Origin: Acidobacteriaceae bacterium
GTDB taxonomy: Bacteria > Acidobacteriota > Terriglobia > Terriglobales > Acidobacteriaceae
Assembly (NCBI GenBank): GCA_003156805.1
Contig: PMHV01000059.1
Location: forward strand, 141,948-205,947
Length of the DNA stretch: 64,000 nt
Direction: 5' to 3'
Position 1 is the stretch's first letter; every line of letters starts with the position of its first letter. The notes under the pieces are model-generated. The model saw nothing but the letters and a program-made list of their open reading frames with translations. It did not search any database and had not been told where the DNA came from. Shown piece after piece: positions 51,841-60,296 of the stretch. Made by a program: the position numbers and the translations under genes.

Positions 51841-54402
51841 CTACTTCGCGGCGCTAGCCATTTTTACGCCGCGAGAAGTTGCGGCGTAGCGGGCGATGCC
51901 TTTGTAGAGGGCTTCGGCGATTTGTTCGCGGTAGCCGTCGTTGCGAAGCTTTTGCTCGTCGGTGGGGCTGCTGACGAATGAAACTTCGGCGAGAATTCCG
52001 GGCATGGAGGTTTCGGTGAGAACAACATACGAAGCTTCTTTCACGCCGCGGTCGCGCAGGCCGGGATTTTCTGAAGAGAGCGTGGCATAGAGCGAGCGCT
52101 GCACGCTGGCGGCGAGGCGGCGGGATTGTTCGATGCGGTCGTGAAGCTCGGCGGGAGAAAGCGTTGCTGCCGGCGCGGCGGTTGCGGCGCGGCTGCCGTT
52201 GTCGCGGGCTTCGGCTTCTTTCGAGCCGGGGACGGCGAAGAAGTTGGTGTAGTAAGTCTCGACGCCGCGAGCCGAGGGCAAGTCGCTGTAGTTGGCGTGG
52301 ACGGAGACGAACAAGTCGGCCTGCGACTGGTTGGCGATTTCGGCGCGCTCATCGAGCGGAATGTAATTATCGTCGCTGCGGGTGAGAATCACTTCGGTGC
52401 CCAGGCGGCTCTCGAGAAGTTTCGCCAATCGTTGGGCAATCTCAAGAACCAAATCTTTTTCGAGCAGGCCGCGGCGGCCGACGGTGCCTAAATCCCAGCC
52501 ACCGTGACCGGCGTCCACCACCACGCGCATTTTGGGAACCTTAGCGCGGAGTTGCAAATCCTCACGGGTGGGCGGAGGGACAATGATGGCCAGCTTTTCA
52601 TTGGCGGTGACCTGGTTGGCGGAGCCGGGGAAAAGATTGATTCGGGCCTGCGGCTGCGCGCCCAGCCTGCGAATCTGCACCACTAGGCGATAGGGATTGG
52701 GTTCAAGACTCACGGAGAAATTGGAGCTGCCCCGGGTCTCAAGCACAACGCGAGTCAGGCCGGGAAGAGGCTGGGCGATACGAATCCGCGACAATAGAGC
52801 GTCGCCGACTTCGATGGTTTTTCCCGTGAGGTCCGCAGGCAAGGCGGTATCGTGAAGGTCGAAATAGATGCGGTCGGGAGTGCTCAAACGGTGGGCTTCG
52901 TATTGCACCTGATCTTCGAGGTCGAGAACCACGGTGGTGCCGTCGGCCGACGACCAGTGGCGAATTCCGGTCATGCGAGGGAGCTTGGAGGGTTGCGGAG
53001 ACGTGGCGCCGGCATCGGCGGACGCAGCAGTCATGCTTGCGGCCAGGTTGCCTTCAAAGCCTGACGCTGGACTTGTGGGTGCGCTTGAGCTGGCGGCTGG
53101 CGGCGCGGCGCTGGATGGCGCGGCTAAGCCAGGAGCGGGCGGTTTCGCCGGGGCTGCGGCGGCGCGCCGGGCAGCAATCTTGTGCGCTGGAGACAACATG
53201 GCTTTGCCCAATTGCGCATTGCTCAACTTCCACCATCCAGCCAGGGCCGCCAGAGCCGAGATCACCACCATGACCAGCACAAAGAGCACGCCGGGACGGC
53301 GATCCGCATCCGACTGATCAACGGCAAAACTTGGTACGGAAATCGATTCGTGCGCGCTTTCATCGTGCGTGCTCTCCGAGTCCACGACGAGGCTCGGAAT
53401 GGATGCCATCTCCGGCTCGATCTCGACCGCACTTGTCTCAGCTTGAACCGACAGTTGAGCGTCGCCGACTGGATCGGCGGGGTCTGGGACCTCAGCGTTC
53501 TTGAGGCCGGCTCGCGGGGCTCCAACTTTCTCGATTCCAACTGTCTCGATCTCAACTTCTTCAAACCCAACTTTCTCAATTCCAACTTTTTCGATCAGGG
53601 CATCTTCGAGCAAAGATGGTGGGAGAGCCGGTGGATTGGCATCGGACGGAAGCGCCGCTGCATTCAATTCGTCGGCTGCGACCTGAGCCGATTCGGCGAA
53701 GCGGTCTTCATCTTCGGGACGGAGCGCTCCCAGGACCAACTCAGCCAGCAGTTGTAAGCTGCGGATGTCGCTGTCGTTGAATCCGAAAGGTTCCGAGGAG
53801 AATGCTTCGAGCAATCCGATGACACGGCGGCGTCCGCAGAGGGGAACCGCAACCATGGAGCGCGCGCCGAGAAGACGGCAAGCCCGCCGGTTGACGCGAT
53901 CGTCGGTTTCGGTGTCGTCGCAGCGGATAACTTGCGCGTGGCGGAAGCAAGCTCCGGAGAAGGCCGAGTTGCGGTCGATGCGGACGCCGAGGTCGGGCTT
54001 GATCATGCCTGCCGAAGCCCGCAAGACGATTTCGTTGTTCTCGGCCAGAGCGATGGCCAGGCCATCGGCGCCGGTGATGGCGACGGCGCGTTCGGCGACA
54101 AGCTGCAGAACTTCGTCGAGGACAAACTGCTCGCCGGGTTCGAACTCGGGGAGGGGTACGATGGCCTCGAATCCATGGCTTTCGCCGGCCAAGGCACGGC
54201 GGTGCCTGATCTGGGTGTGCAAGGCGGAGAACGCCAGCAGGGCCTGGAGAGCATCGCGGCTGGAGGGTTTCTGTGCGGGGTCGGTGCTGGACGGGGGCGA
54301 CACTTCGGAGTCGGCTGGCGAACCTCGGGGCCAGCTGGGCACACTCATGGCCGGGTACTGAGGGGTTACCTCGATACTGGGTTTGGTGGAGCTGGTCGCC
54401 AT
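51841..54402 (-). CDS. GAF - TM - AMIN - N-acetylmuramoyl-L-alanine amidase fusion
   Basis: This 853-residue protein has a GAF domain (about 95-240; G-L-A-I-A-L-A-E-N-N-E-I-V-L-R-A-S-A-G), a 15-bp-repeat segment (269-294), a membrane helix (about 368-391) and an Ala/Pro linker. An AMIN domain (about 485-590) and a zinc-dependent Amidase_3 domain (about 624-850; V-V-V-D-A-G-H-G-G, then S-V-H-A-N and a Glu in L-A-E-V-S-F) follow. The amidase cuts peptidoglycan stem peptides in the periplasm and AMIN targets it to the wall. The cytoplasmic GAF domain is unusual and suggests signal control. The ATG at 54402 lacks a clear ribosome binding site; another ATG lies 18 bp upstream. Confidence 0.9.
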   Translation of the reverse strand: MATSSTKPSIEVTPQYPAMSVPSWPRGSPADSEVSPPSSTDPAQKPSSRDALQALLAFSALHTQIRHRRALAGESHGFEAIVPLPEFEPGEQFVLDEVLQLVAERAVAITGADGLAIALAENNEIVLRASAGMIKPDLGVRIDRNSAFSGACFRHAQVIRCDDTETDDRVNRRACRLLGARSMVAVPLCGRRRVIGLLEAFSSEPFGFNDSDIRSLQLLAELVLGALRPEDEDRFAESAQVAADELNAAALPSDANPPALPPSLLEDALIEKVGIEKVGFEEVEIETVGIEKVGAPRAGLKNAEVPDPADPVGDAQLSVQAETSAVEIEPEMASIPSLVVDSESTHDESAHESISVPSFAVDQSDADRRPGVLFVLVMVVISALAALAGWWKLSNAQLGKAMLSPAHKIAARRAAAAPAKPPAPGLAAPSSAAPPAASSSAPTSPASGFEGNLAASMTAASADAGATSPQPSKLPRMTGIRHWSSADGTTVVLDLEDQVQYEAHRLSTPDRIYFDLHDTALPADLTGKTIEVGDALLSRIRIAQPLPGLTRVVLETRGSSNFSVSLEPNPYRLVVQIRRLGAQPQARINLFPGSANQVTANEKLAIIVPPPTREDLQLRAKVPKMRVVVDAGHGGWDLGTVGRRGLLEKDLVLEIAQRLAKLLESRLGTEVILTRSDDNYIPLDERAEIANQSQADLFVSVHANYSDLPSARGVETYYTNFFAVPGSKEAEARDNGSRAATAAPAATLSPAELHDRIEQSRRLAASVQRSLYATLSSENPGLRDRGVKEASYVVLTETSMPGILAEVSFVSSPTDEQKLRNDGYREQIAEALYKGIARYAATSRGVKMASAAK
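53522..53596 (-). repeat. 15-bp-period in-frame array (5 units) in the amidase fusion
   Basis: On the + strand the units are ccaactttctcgatt, ccaactgtctcgatc, tcaacttcttcaaac, ccaactttctcaatt and ccaactttttcgatc. They encode I-E-K-V-G-type pentapeptides between GAF and membrane helix. Confidence 0.9.
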
Positions 54403-54433
54403 TGTAAACCCCACGCCCACGTTGAACTAATAG

Positions 54434-54463
54434 AGTATGGGCAGCGGTCGAAGTCCTTGTCAA
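54434..54463 (-). promoter_or_regulatory. Sigma-70-type promoter of the amidase gene: TTGACA - 18 bp - CATACT
   Basis: On the minus strand TTGACA (54458-54463) and CATACT (54434-54439) are 18 bp apart and lie 31 bp upstream of the amidase ATG. Confidence 0.55.
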
Positions 54464-54844
54464 CTAGCCACTTAGCCTACTCCATCCGGCTGAGGATAAG
54501 TTCTGGCCTGGCTTTCGGGTGCGGCGCCGCAGCCAGCACCTTCTCTTGGATCTTCGCACACTGGTTCACCAGTAAGTTATAGGGCTTTCGCCTGAGATGC
54601 AATTGTTTTGGCATGACCTCCCGGACATGACCTTTCGGATAAAGGGCTTCCGCATCGCAGCCTTTCGCGGACCTGCCGGCTGCGGGCCGTTGAGACGATG
54701 CTAACGCGCCGAATGGAAGGAGCGATTCGATATTTTCACCCGCTGCAAATGTCCGAACCAGTGCGGTTACTGCAATGGGCCACGCGATGCGGCATAAAAT
54801 GCCCAAGTAAGGGCCTGTGGAATCTGTGCATTCTGGTGGCGAGT

Positions 54845-55693
54845 ATGCAGGCAGGATCGTCCCTGGCGAAGCACGCGCGAACTCATTATCGTCACGAACT
54901 GCGCACGCTGATTTACGTGACGCTGGACGAGGGCAACGGCGGAATCATCCGCAATCTTTCCAACAGGGGAGTAAGCCTGCAGGCAGTTGCGGCGCTGCGC
55001 CCGCAGCAACGGGTGCGGCTGCGCTTTGAGCTGAGGCAGCCCCGCCTGCGGGTGGAGACTTATGGCGAAGTGACCTGGGCCAAGTCTTCGGGGCAATGCG
55101 GGATTCGCTTCGTGGAATTGCCGGCAACAATCGGTTGCCTGATCAGCGAGTGGATCTTTGGCAATCTCCTGGATTCGATCTCACGAGATGAAACGGCGGT
55201 GAACTCCAGCTTCGAGGTCGCCGCCTTCGAGAGCGCTGCGGCTTCGACCCCGGCAGCAAGCGATGGGTTAATGCTCTCCGGCGCGGTGCGCAGCGCGATC
55301 TGTCTGGGGCCTGAGGCGGTATCATCGCAACTAGCGGACGGGCGCAGCGAAGCTGAACAGACGCGCGCGGACGTGAGTTCGGCTATTGCACGGGATTGGC
55401 TGGCGCAGCCGCTTTCCTACCGCAGCCTAGCACGCTTGGCGGACTCGCTGGTGGTGATCGCGGCGGTGCTTTTGTTCGCCGTAATTTTTGTTTCCATTGC
55501 CAAAGAAATTCCACGCTGGCCACTGGTTTTGGGAATTGTCTCAGGCTGGGCCGTATTCGTAGCCACTGCGTACTGGGGAATCTTCGCCGTGTTCGGAAGA
55601 GGAAGTCTGGGGGTTTGGCTGGCACGGGCTGTGGCCTCGGGTTTTGGAGACGAGGAAGACGAGAGCGACGATGCCGCAGGCCGCTTCCGGTAA
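54845..55693 (+). CDS. PilZ - RDD-like membrane protein
   Basis: This 282-residue protein has an N-terminal PilZ domain (about 10-105) with R-H-E-L-R and N-L-S-N-R-G, consistent with c-di-GMP binding. A variable linker and a C-terminal membrane part (about 195-265; Y-R-S-L-A-R-L-A-D-S-L-V-V-I-A-A-V and G-S-L-G-V-W-L-A-R-A) resembling an RDD domain follow. The start is uncertain: the ATG at 54845 lies just before the PilZ sequence and after ggtggcgag, while an ATG at 54698 would add 49 residues with no domain. It is divergent from the amidase gene. It could couple c-di-GMP to an envelope process. Confidence 0.78.
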   Translation: MQAGSSLAKHARTHYRHELRTLIYVTLDEGNGGIIRNLSNRGVSLQAVAALRPQQRVRLRFELRQPRLRVETYGEVTWAKSSGQCGIRFVELPATIGCLISEWIFGNLLDSISRDETAVNSSFEVAAFESAAASTPAASDGLMLSGAVRSAICLGPEAVSSQLADGRSEAEQTRADVSSAIARDWLAQPLSYRSLARLADSLVVIAAVLLFAVIFVSIAKEIPRWPLVLGIVSGWAVFVATAYWGIFAVFGRGSLGVWLARAVASGFGDEEDESDDAAGRFR

Positions 55694-55976
55694 GACATTT
55701 GGTGGACGCCGCCGCTTCGCGATACAATCCCGGAGTTGATTGTTGGTTGGAAGCGATCCCTGCATTTCTGTCTGAATGTTCGCACTTCCGATTGTGTGAG
55801 CCAAGGAAACGACAATGTTCAACCCAATGTTTAACCCTCGGTAGTTCGCCATCCTTAGTGAGTCCGCAAGTTCGGACCTCTCGCTCTGTCTCCGGTGATT
55901 TTAATGGTCGGTAATTTTGGTCGGCGCATTCGCCTGATTTTTTCCGGCGAGTGCACGGGAAGCTCGCAGGTCTTTT

Positions 55977-57392
55977 ATGGAAGCTAGCGTCTCGGCTGCG
56001 GAGCAGCAGCACACACTCTGGGCGTCACTGGTGGAAGCCGTTCGCGGCTCGCATCAGGATTACACCACCGGCAGCCTGAACCGCGCCATCTTGCTGCTGG
56101 CGGTGCCCATGGTGCTGGAGATGGTGCTGGAATCGCTGTTCGGGGTGGTGGACGTCTTCTGGGTCGGACGCCTGGGCGCAAATGCGGTGGCTACAGTAGG
56201 GCTCACCGAATCGATGCTGAGCCTGGTATTTTCCGTGGCCATGGGGCTGAGCTTGTCGACGACCGCGATGGTGGCGCGGCGCATCGGAGAGAAAGACCCT
56301 GAAGGCGCGGCGGTCGCCGGGGTGCAGGCGATCGCACTCGGCCTGATGGTTTCGGCAGCCGTCGGCGTGCCTTGCTTCTTGTTTGCGCCAAACCTGCTGC
56401 GCTTGATGGGCGCGTCGCCGGAGATTGTGGCTACGGGCAGCGGCTATACCAGGATTTGCCTGGGCGGAAGTTTTGCCGTGCTGCTGCTCTTTCTCAACAA
56501 CGCGATCTTTCGCGGCGCTGGAGATGCGGCCATCGCTATGCGCCTGCTGTGGGTATCGAACATCATCAACCTCGTGCTCGACCCCTGCCTGATCTTTGGA
56601 TGGGGGCCGTTTCCGCGCCTAGGGGTGACGGGCGCGGCTTTGGCAACGCTGATCGGGCGGAGCATCGGAGTTCTCTACCAGTTCTATCGTCTGATGCGCG
56701 GGACGGAGCGTCTTCGCATCCTCAAGAGCCAGGTTCGCCTGCAGTGGGGTGTGCTGTTGCGGCTGATGCGGGTTTCGCTGACGGGTATCCTTCAGTTCGC
56801 CATCGCACATACCAGTTGGATCGGCCTGGTGCGTATCGTGAGCATCTTCGGCGCCGATGCCCTCGCCGGATACACGATTGCCATCCGCGTGGTGATTTTT
56901 GTCATCCTGCCGTCATGGGGCATGAGCAACGCGGCAGCCACGCTGGTGGGGCAGAACCTCGGTGCCGGGCATCCCGAACGCGCCGAGAAAGCGGTGTGGC
57001 GCACCGGGCTTTACAACGTGATTTTTCTAGGCACGGTCGGAGTCTTCTTCATATTCTTTGCCGAACCGATCATCCGGCTGTTTACGCATGATCCGGCTGT
57101 AGTGCCATTGGGAGCGGCTTGCCTGCGTATCGTGAGCTACGGCAATCTGGGATATGCATATTTCATGGTGATGATGCAGGCTTTCAACGGCGCGGGCGAT
57201 ACGATTACGCCGACCGTCGTGAATTTTTTCGGTTTCTGGCTGTTGGAGATACCGCTGGCCTATTGGCTGGCGATTCCTCTACACATGCGTTCGAATGGGA
57301 CTTTCTTTGCTATCGCCATCGCCGAGACTGCCATGGCCGCCGTCAGCGCAATTTTGTTCAAGCAAGGGCGCTGGAAGAAGCAGAAGATCTAA
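55977..57392 (+). CDS. MATE family efflux transporter
   Basis: This 471-residue protein has twelve membrane segments in two homologous halves. The first starts L-L-A-V-P-M-V-L-E-M-V-L-E-S-L-F-G-V-V-D, and the second half has a matching V-S-L-T-G-I-L-Q-F-A-I segment. It exports drugs or metabolites in exchange for Na+ or H+. A possible ribosome binding site (cgcagg) precedes the ATG. The 283-bp upstream region carries no recognised promoter. A heptamer repeat begins 15 bp after the stop codon. Confidence 0.93.
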   Translation: MEASVSAAEQQHTLWASLVEAVRGSHQDYTTGSLNRAILLLAVPMVLEMVLESLFGVVDVFWVGRLGANAVATVGLTESMLSLVFSVAMGLSLSTTAMVARRIGEKDPEGAAVAGVQAIALGLMVSAAVGVPCFLFAPNLLRLMGASPEIVATGSGYTRICLGGSFAVLLLFLNNAIFRGAGDAAIAMRLLWVSNIINLVLDPCLIFGWGPFPRLGVTGAALATLIGRSIGVLYQFYRLMRGTERLRILKSQVRLQWGVLLRLMRVSLTGILQFAIAHTSWIGLVRIVSIFGADALAGYTIAIRVVIFVILPSWGMSNAAATLVGQNLGAGHPERAEKAVWRTGLYNVIFLGTVGVFFIFFAEPIIRLFTHDPAVVPLGAACLRIVSYGNLGYAYFMVMMQAFNGAGDTITPTVVNFFGFWLLEIPLAYWLAIPLHMRSNGTFFAIAIAETAMAAVSAILFKQGRWKKQKI

Positions 57393-57406
57393 TTCCCGGT
57401 TCGTAA

Positions 57407-57431
57407 ACTGAGAACTGAGAACTGAGAACTG
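57407..57431. repeat. Heptamer repeat (actgaga, 3.5 units) between convergent genes
   Basis: Three exact actgaga units and a partial one fill half the 46-bp gap between the convergent MATE and PilZ genes. Confidence 0.75.
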
Positions 57432-57438
57432 GATTCGA

Positions 57439-58116
57439 CTAGTTGGCGAAGAACTGCTGGGCCAGCCAAAGGCGCAAGGCATGTTGCATGCGGGGGGCGA
57501 TCTTGACGAAGCGAACGCCCAGGTTGCCGCGATCGTCACTCCAGGCCACATGCGCTTTCGCCTGCAAAGTACGCTTGGTGCCCGGCAGCATGAAGGAAAC
57601 GTTCAAGGGCTCGGTGGTATGGAAGCTGTCATCCAGGCGCACCTGCAGCCCGCCCTGGCTCACATTGATCAAGTGCGCGTCCACGCGCTTGTGCGCGTTG
57701 CAACTGAGGGTGACGGGAAGTTCCAGACCGGCGCGATGGTAGCGCAGCCGGCCGTCGAGGATCATGTTGCGAGCGGCCGAGAGGGTGCGCACCGCCTGTT
57801 CCACCGAAATCGGTTTGTCGAAAGAAAAGACCGCGCCCATGGCCTCGAGATCGACTTTGCCTTGAAGGGCGCCCATGACTACCAGAGGCACGGTGTTCCG
57901 TCCCCAGTTTTCGCGCTGCAATGTGCGCAAAAACTGCGCCGTCCCGCCGAGATCGCAGTCGACGATGAGCGCATCGACTTTACTGTGGCTCAGCCGGTCG
58001 AGAGCCCGTTGTGGTTCACCCTCTACTGCGCAATCGATGTGGAGTCCTCCGAGAATGCACTCCAGAACACTGACTTCCTGCCAGTCGCGCGAAACCACCA
58101 TTGAGGAAAGTGTCAT
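57439..58116 (-). CDS. Receiver-like domain - PilZ protein
   Basis: This 225-residue protein has an N-terminal part (about 1-115) that looks like a degenerate response-regulator receiver (V-D-A-L-I-V-D-C-D-L-G-G, S-F-D-K-P-I-S). A PilZ domain (about 120-215) follows with N-V-S-Q-G-G but without a proper R-x3-R; the local sequence is G-R-L-R-Y-H-R. c-di-GMP binding is therefore doubtful. The D-C-D-L segment may keep a phosphorylatable Asp. Its gene is convergent with the MATE gene. Confidence 0.8.
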   Translation of the reverse strand: MTLSSMVVSRDWQEVSVLECILGGLHIDCAVEGEPQRALDRLSHSKVDALIVDCDLGGTAQFLRTLQRENWGRNTVPLVVMGALQGKVDLEAMGAVFSFDKPISVEQAVRTLSAARNMILDGRLRYHRAGLELPVTLSCNAHKRVDAHLINVSQGGLQVRLDDSFHTTEPLNVSFMLPGTKRTLQAKAHVAWSDDRGNLGVRFVKIAPRMQHALRLWLAQQFFAN

Positions 58117-58170
58117 GCCTTTACTCTACTCACGTCCGTAATGGGGCCGTAGATCACTAACGTAATGCGG

Positions 58171-58296
58171 GCCTCGGACCTCGGACTTCGGGCCTCGGAC
58201 CTCGGACTTCGGACCTCGGACCTCGGACTTCAGGCCTCGGACCTCAGACCTCAGACCTCAGACCTTAGACCTTCGACCTTGGACCTCGGACGTTAG
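58171..58296. repeat. Heptamer array, 18 units (acctcgg type)
   Basis: Eighteen contiguous 7-bp units (acctcgg, acttcgg, gcctcgg, acctcag, accttag and variants) fill half of the 250-bp gap between the epimerase and the receiver-PilZ gene. No spacer structure is present, so it is not a CRISPR array. Confidence 0.92.
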
Positions 58297-58366
58297 GCTT
58301 GACAGCCAAAACTGGCTCTTGATCCTCGTGTTCAATGATTGGCATCTGCCGGCGAGGTTGGTGGTG

Positions 58367-59359
58367 CTACGGCGAACTGCCGTGTGAGGTCTGAGGTCTA
58401 AGGTCCGAGGTCTGAGGCCGCGCTTGGGTGCGATACCACTCCACCGTCTGCCGCAGTCCCTCTTCAAAAGTCACGGTGGGGTTGTAGCCCAGATGCTTTT
58501 TCGCTCGGGAGATATCGGCCAGAGAGTGCTTGACATCGCCGCTGCGCTCCGCGGCGTAAGCCGGGGGCCCGGAATAGCCCGTCAGCTTCTGCAGAACATG
58601 GAAAGTCTCGAGCAACGTAACGCGGCGGCCGGTAGCCACGTTGAAGACTTGGCCAGCGACTTCGGCGGCCGGAGCAGCGCAGGCCAGCAGGTTCGCAGCC
58701 ACGGCGTTATCGATGTAAGTGAAGTCGCGGCTCTGCTCGCCGTCTCCGAAAATGGTGGGCTGTTCTCCGCGCAGCATCTGGGTGATGAATTTCGCCAGCA
58801 CACCGGAATACGGCGACGAGGGGTCTTGCTGGGGGCCAAAAATGTTGAAATAGCGCAAAGCTACCGTCTGCAAACCGTAGCAGCGGTAGAACGAGATCAT
58901 GTAATGCTCGCTGGCCAGCTTGGCCACGGCGTAGGGCGAGATTGGACTCGGGGTCATGCTCTCGTGCTTGGGCAACGTGGGAGTGTCGCCGTAGGCCGAC
59001 GAGGACGAAGCATAAACCACTCGCTTAACTCCGGCATCCCGCGCTGCAACGAGCAGACTGACGGTGGCGTCTACGTTGGCGCGATTGCTGCCCAGCGGAT
59101 CGAGCACCGACTTCGGAACCGAAGGAATAGCCGCCTCGTGAAAAACATAATCGACAGCAGCGCAAGCCTGCCGCATGGCATCGAGATCGAGGATGTCGGC
59201 TTCCCGAAACTCGATGAGGTTCAGAATCCCGGCAATATTTTCCCGCCTCCCGGTGGCAAAATTATCCACTCCACGAACTTGTTCGCCGCGATCCAAAAGA
59301 GCGCGCGCGATCGACGAGCCGATGAAGCCGCCAATTCCGGTAATGAGATGAAGAGACAT
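58367..59359 (-). CDS. NAD-dependent epimerase/dehydratase (UDP-sugar 4-epimerase type)
   Basis: This 330-residue extended short-chain dehydrogenase has T-G-I-G-G-F-I-G near the N-terminus, Y-A-S-S-S-S-A-Y-G-D and the catalytic S-P-Y-A-V-A-K. It resembles the WbpP/GalE-like group that interconverts UDP-hexoses or UDP-N-acetylhexosamines. The ATG at 59359 starts directly before the Rossmann fold. The last dozen codons are formed by a heptamer array (58386-58420) giving the repeated R-P-Q-T-S, a tail with no counterpart in the family. It may supply a precursor for the polysaccharide loci. Confidence 0.9.
   Translation of the reverse strand: MSLHLITGIGGFIGSSIARALLDRGEQVRGVDNFATGRRENIAGILNLIEFREADILDLDAMRQACAAVDYVFHEAAIPSVPKSVLDPLGSNRANVDATVSLLVAARDAGVKRVVYASSSSAYGDTPTLPKHESMTPSPISPYAVAKLASEHYMISFYRCYGLQTVALRYFNIFGPQQDPSSPYSGVLAKFITQMLRGEQPTIFGDGEQSRDFTYIDNAVAANLLACAAPAAEVAGQVFNVATGRRVTLLETFHVLQKLTGYSGPPAYAAERSGDVKHSLADISRAKKHLGYNPTVTFEEGLRQTVEWYRTQARPQTSDLRPQTSHGSSP
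58386..58420. repeat. Heptamer array, 5 units, inverted relative to the 58171 array
   Basis: Units gaggtct, gaggtct, aaggtcc, gaggtct, gaggccg are complementary to acctcag-type units of the larger array 90 bp away. They lie within the epimerase reading frame. Confidence 0.85.
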
Positions 59360-59462
59360 ATCTGTTCATCATAGCGAATGGGAGGTCCGTCATGGGCTGG
59401 CGGATTGGGAGCCCCAGTGAAGAGAATCTAGAGTGAGAGAACCGCAGCCGCCGGGATTGTTT

Positions 59463-60071
59463 CTAGGGCTTCGATGCCTCCGGCTGGCTTTTGCGCAGGA
59501 GGCGAAGGAATTCTTCGCGCATCAGCATCTGCCTGCCTTCGAAAAAAGCCAGCAGGGCATGAATCGCCGCCGCCGGATCGGAAATCGACTGGGGCGGAGG
59601 CAGCGCCACGCCCGCAGCCAAAACGGAGTCGCTCCGCGGTCCCATGATGACCGCGGATTGCGAGAGGGTTTGCAGCAACTCTCGCAGACGCGTGCGCTCG
59701 CCATCGGAGAGGTCAGCGAAGGCAATTCCAGCGCCCTGGCCGGGATTGCTCGCGCGCACCGTTCCCTTGATCCGCATCCGGTGTCCATTCACTTCGAGCT
59801 TCAGGTGCAGTGCGGCGCCCACGGGGTAAGTGGTGGTCGCCCTGACGTAGCAGCCGCCCATGCTGATGTCGGTGAATGTGGCCCAAGTCCGCACGGCGCG
59901 GCCTTCTTCCCGTACCTCGGCGCTGCCTTCGCATCCATAACGCGGGCTGCGCCGGTTTTCCCGGCCTTGGGGGCGCAGGGTTGCAGCCCCGGCGGCGATG
60001 CCAGGTCCGCTGCCCGTCGACTGCTTCAGCGCTAGCAGATACGCGACGCCGCTATTGATTTCTTCGCCCAT
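59463..60071 (-). CDS. PilZ domain protein
   Basis: This 202-residue protein has a PilZ domain (about 35-130) with R-R-S-P-R and D-I-S-M-G-G, intact c-di-GMP-binding motifs. A helical C-terminal part without recognised domain follows. The ATG at 60071 is chosen as the nearest before the domain; a GTG 72 bp upstream keeps the frame open. Neither has a clear ribosome binding site. It lies in a run of minus-strand genes after engB but is 225 bp away from it. Confidence 0.8.
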   Translation of the reverse strand: MGEEINSGVAYLLALKQSTGSGPGIAAGAATLRPQGRENRRSPRYGCEGSAEVREEGRAVRTWATFTDISMGGCYVRATTTYPVGAALHLKLEVNGHRMRIKGTVRASNPGQGAGIAFADLSDGERTRLRELLQTLSQSAVIMGPRSDSVLAAGVALPPPQSISDPAAAIHALLAFFEGRQMLMREEFLRLLRKSQPEASKP

Positions 60072-60296
60072 TGATCGGTGGTGCGGGATCGCGACCCGGC
60101 ACCATCCGCAAAATCCGCATGTCCTATCCGGGAGATATGACACGGCTGCACGGACCCGCAGGTTTCTTTATCGGCCGTCAGCCCCGAACGGTTTACGGGA
60201 AGACGGTCGCGGAGGAAGAGGATGAGGGACTTCTAATCAAAAGCTCTACCTGAAGACTTCTGGGTCGAAGCTTCTAATCGAAAACTGGGCCGAAGG

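Noticed and set aside
58171..58296. Possible CRISPR array
   Set aside because: Units are 7 bp, contiguous and degenerate, without spacers.
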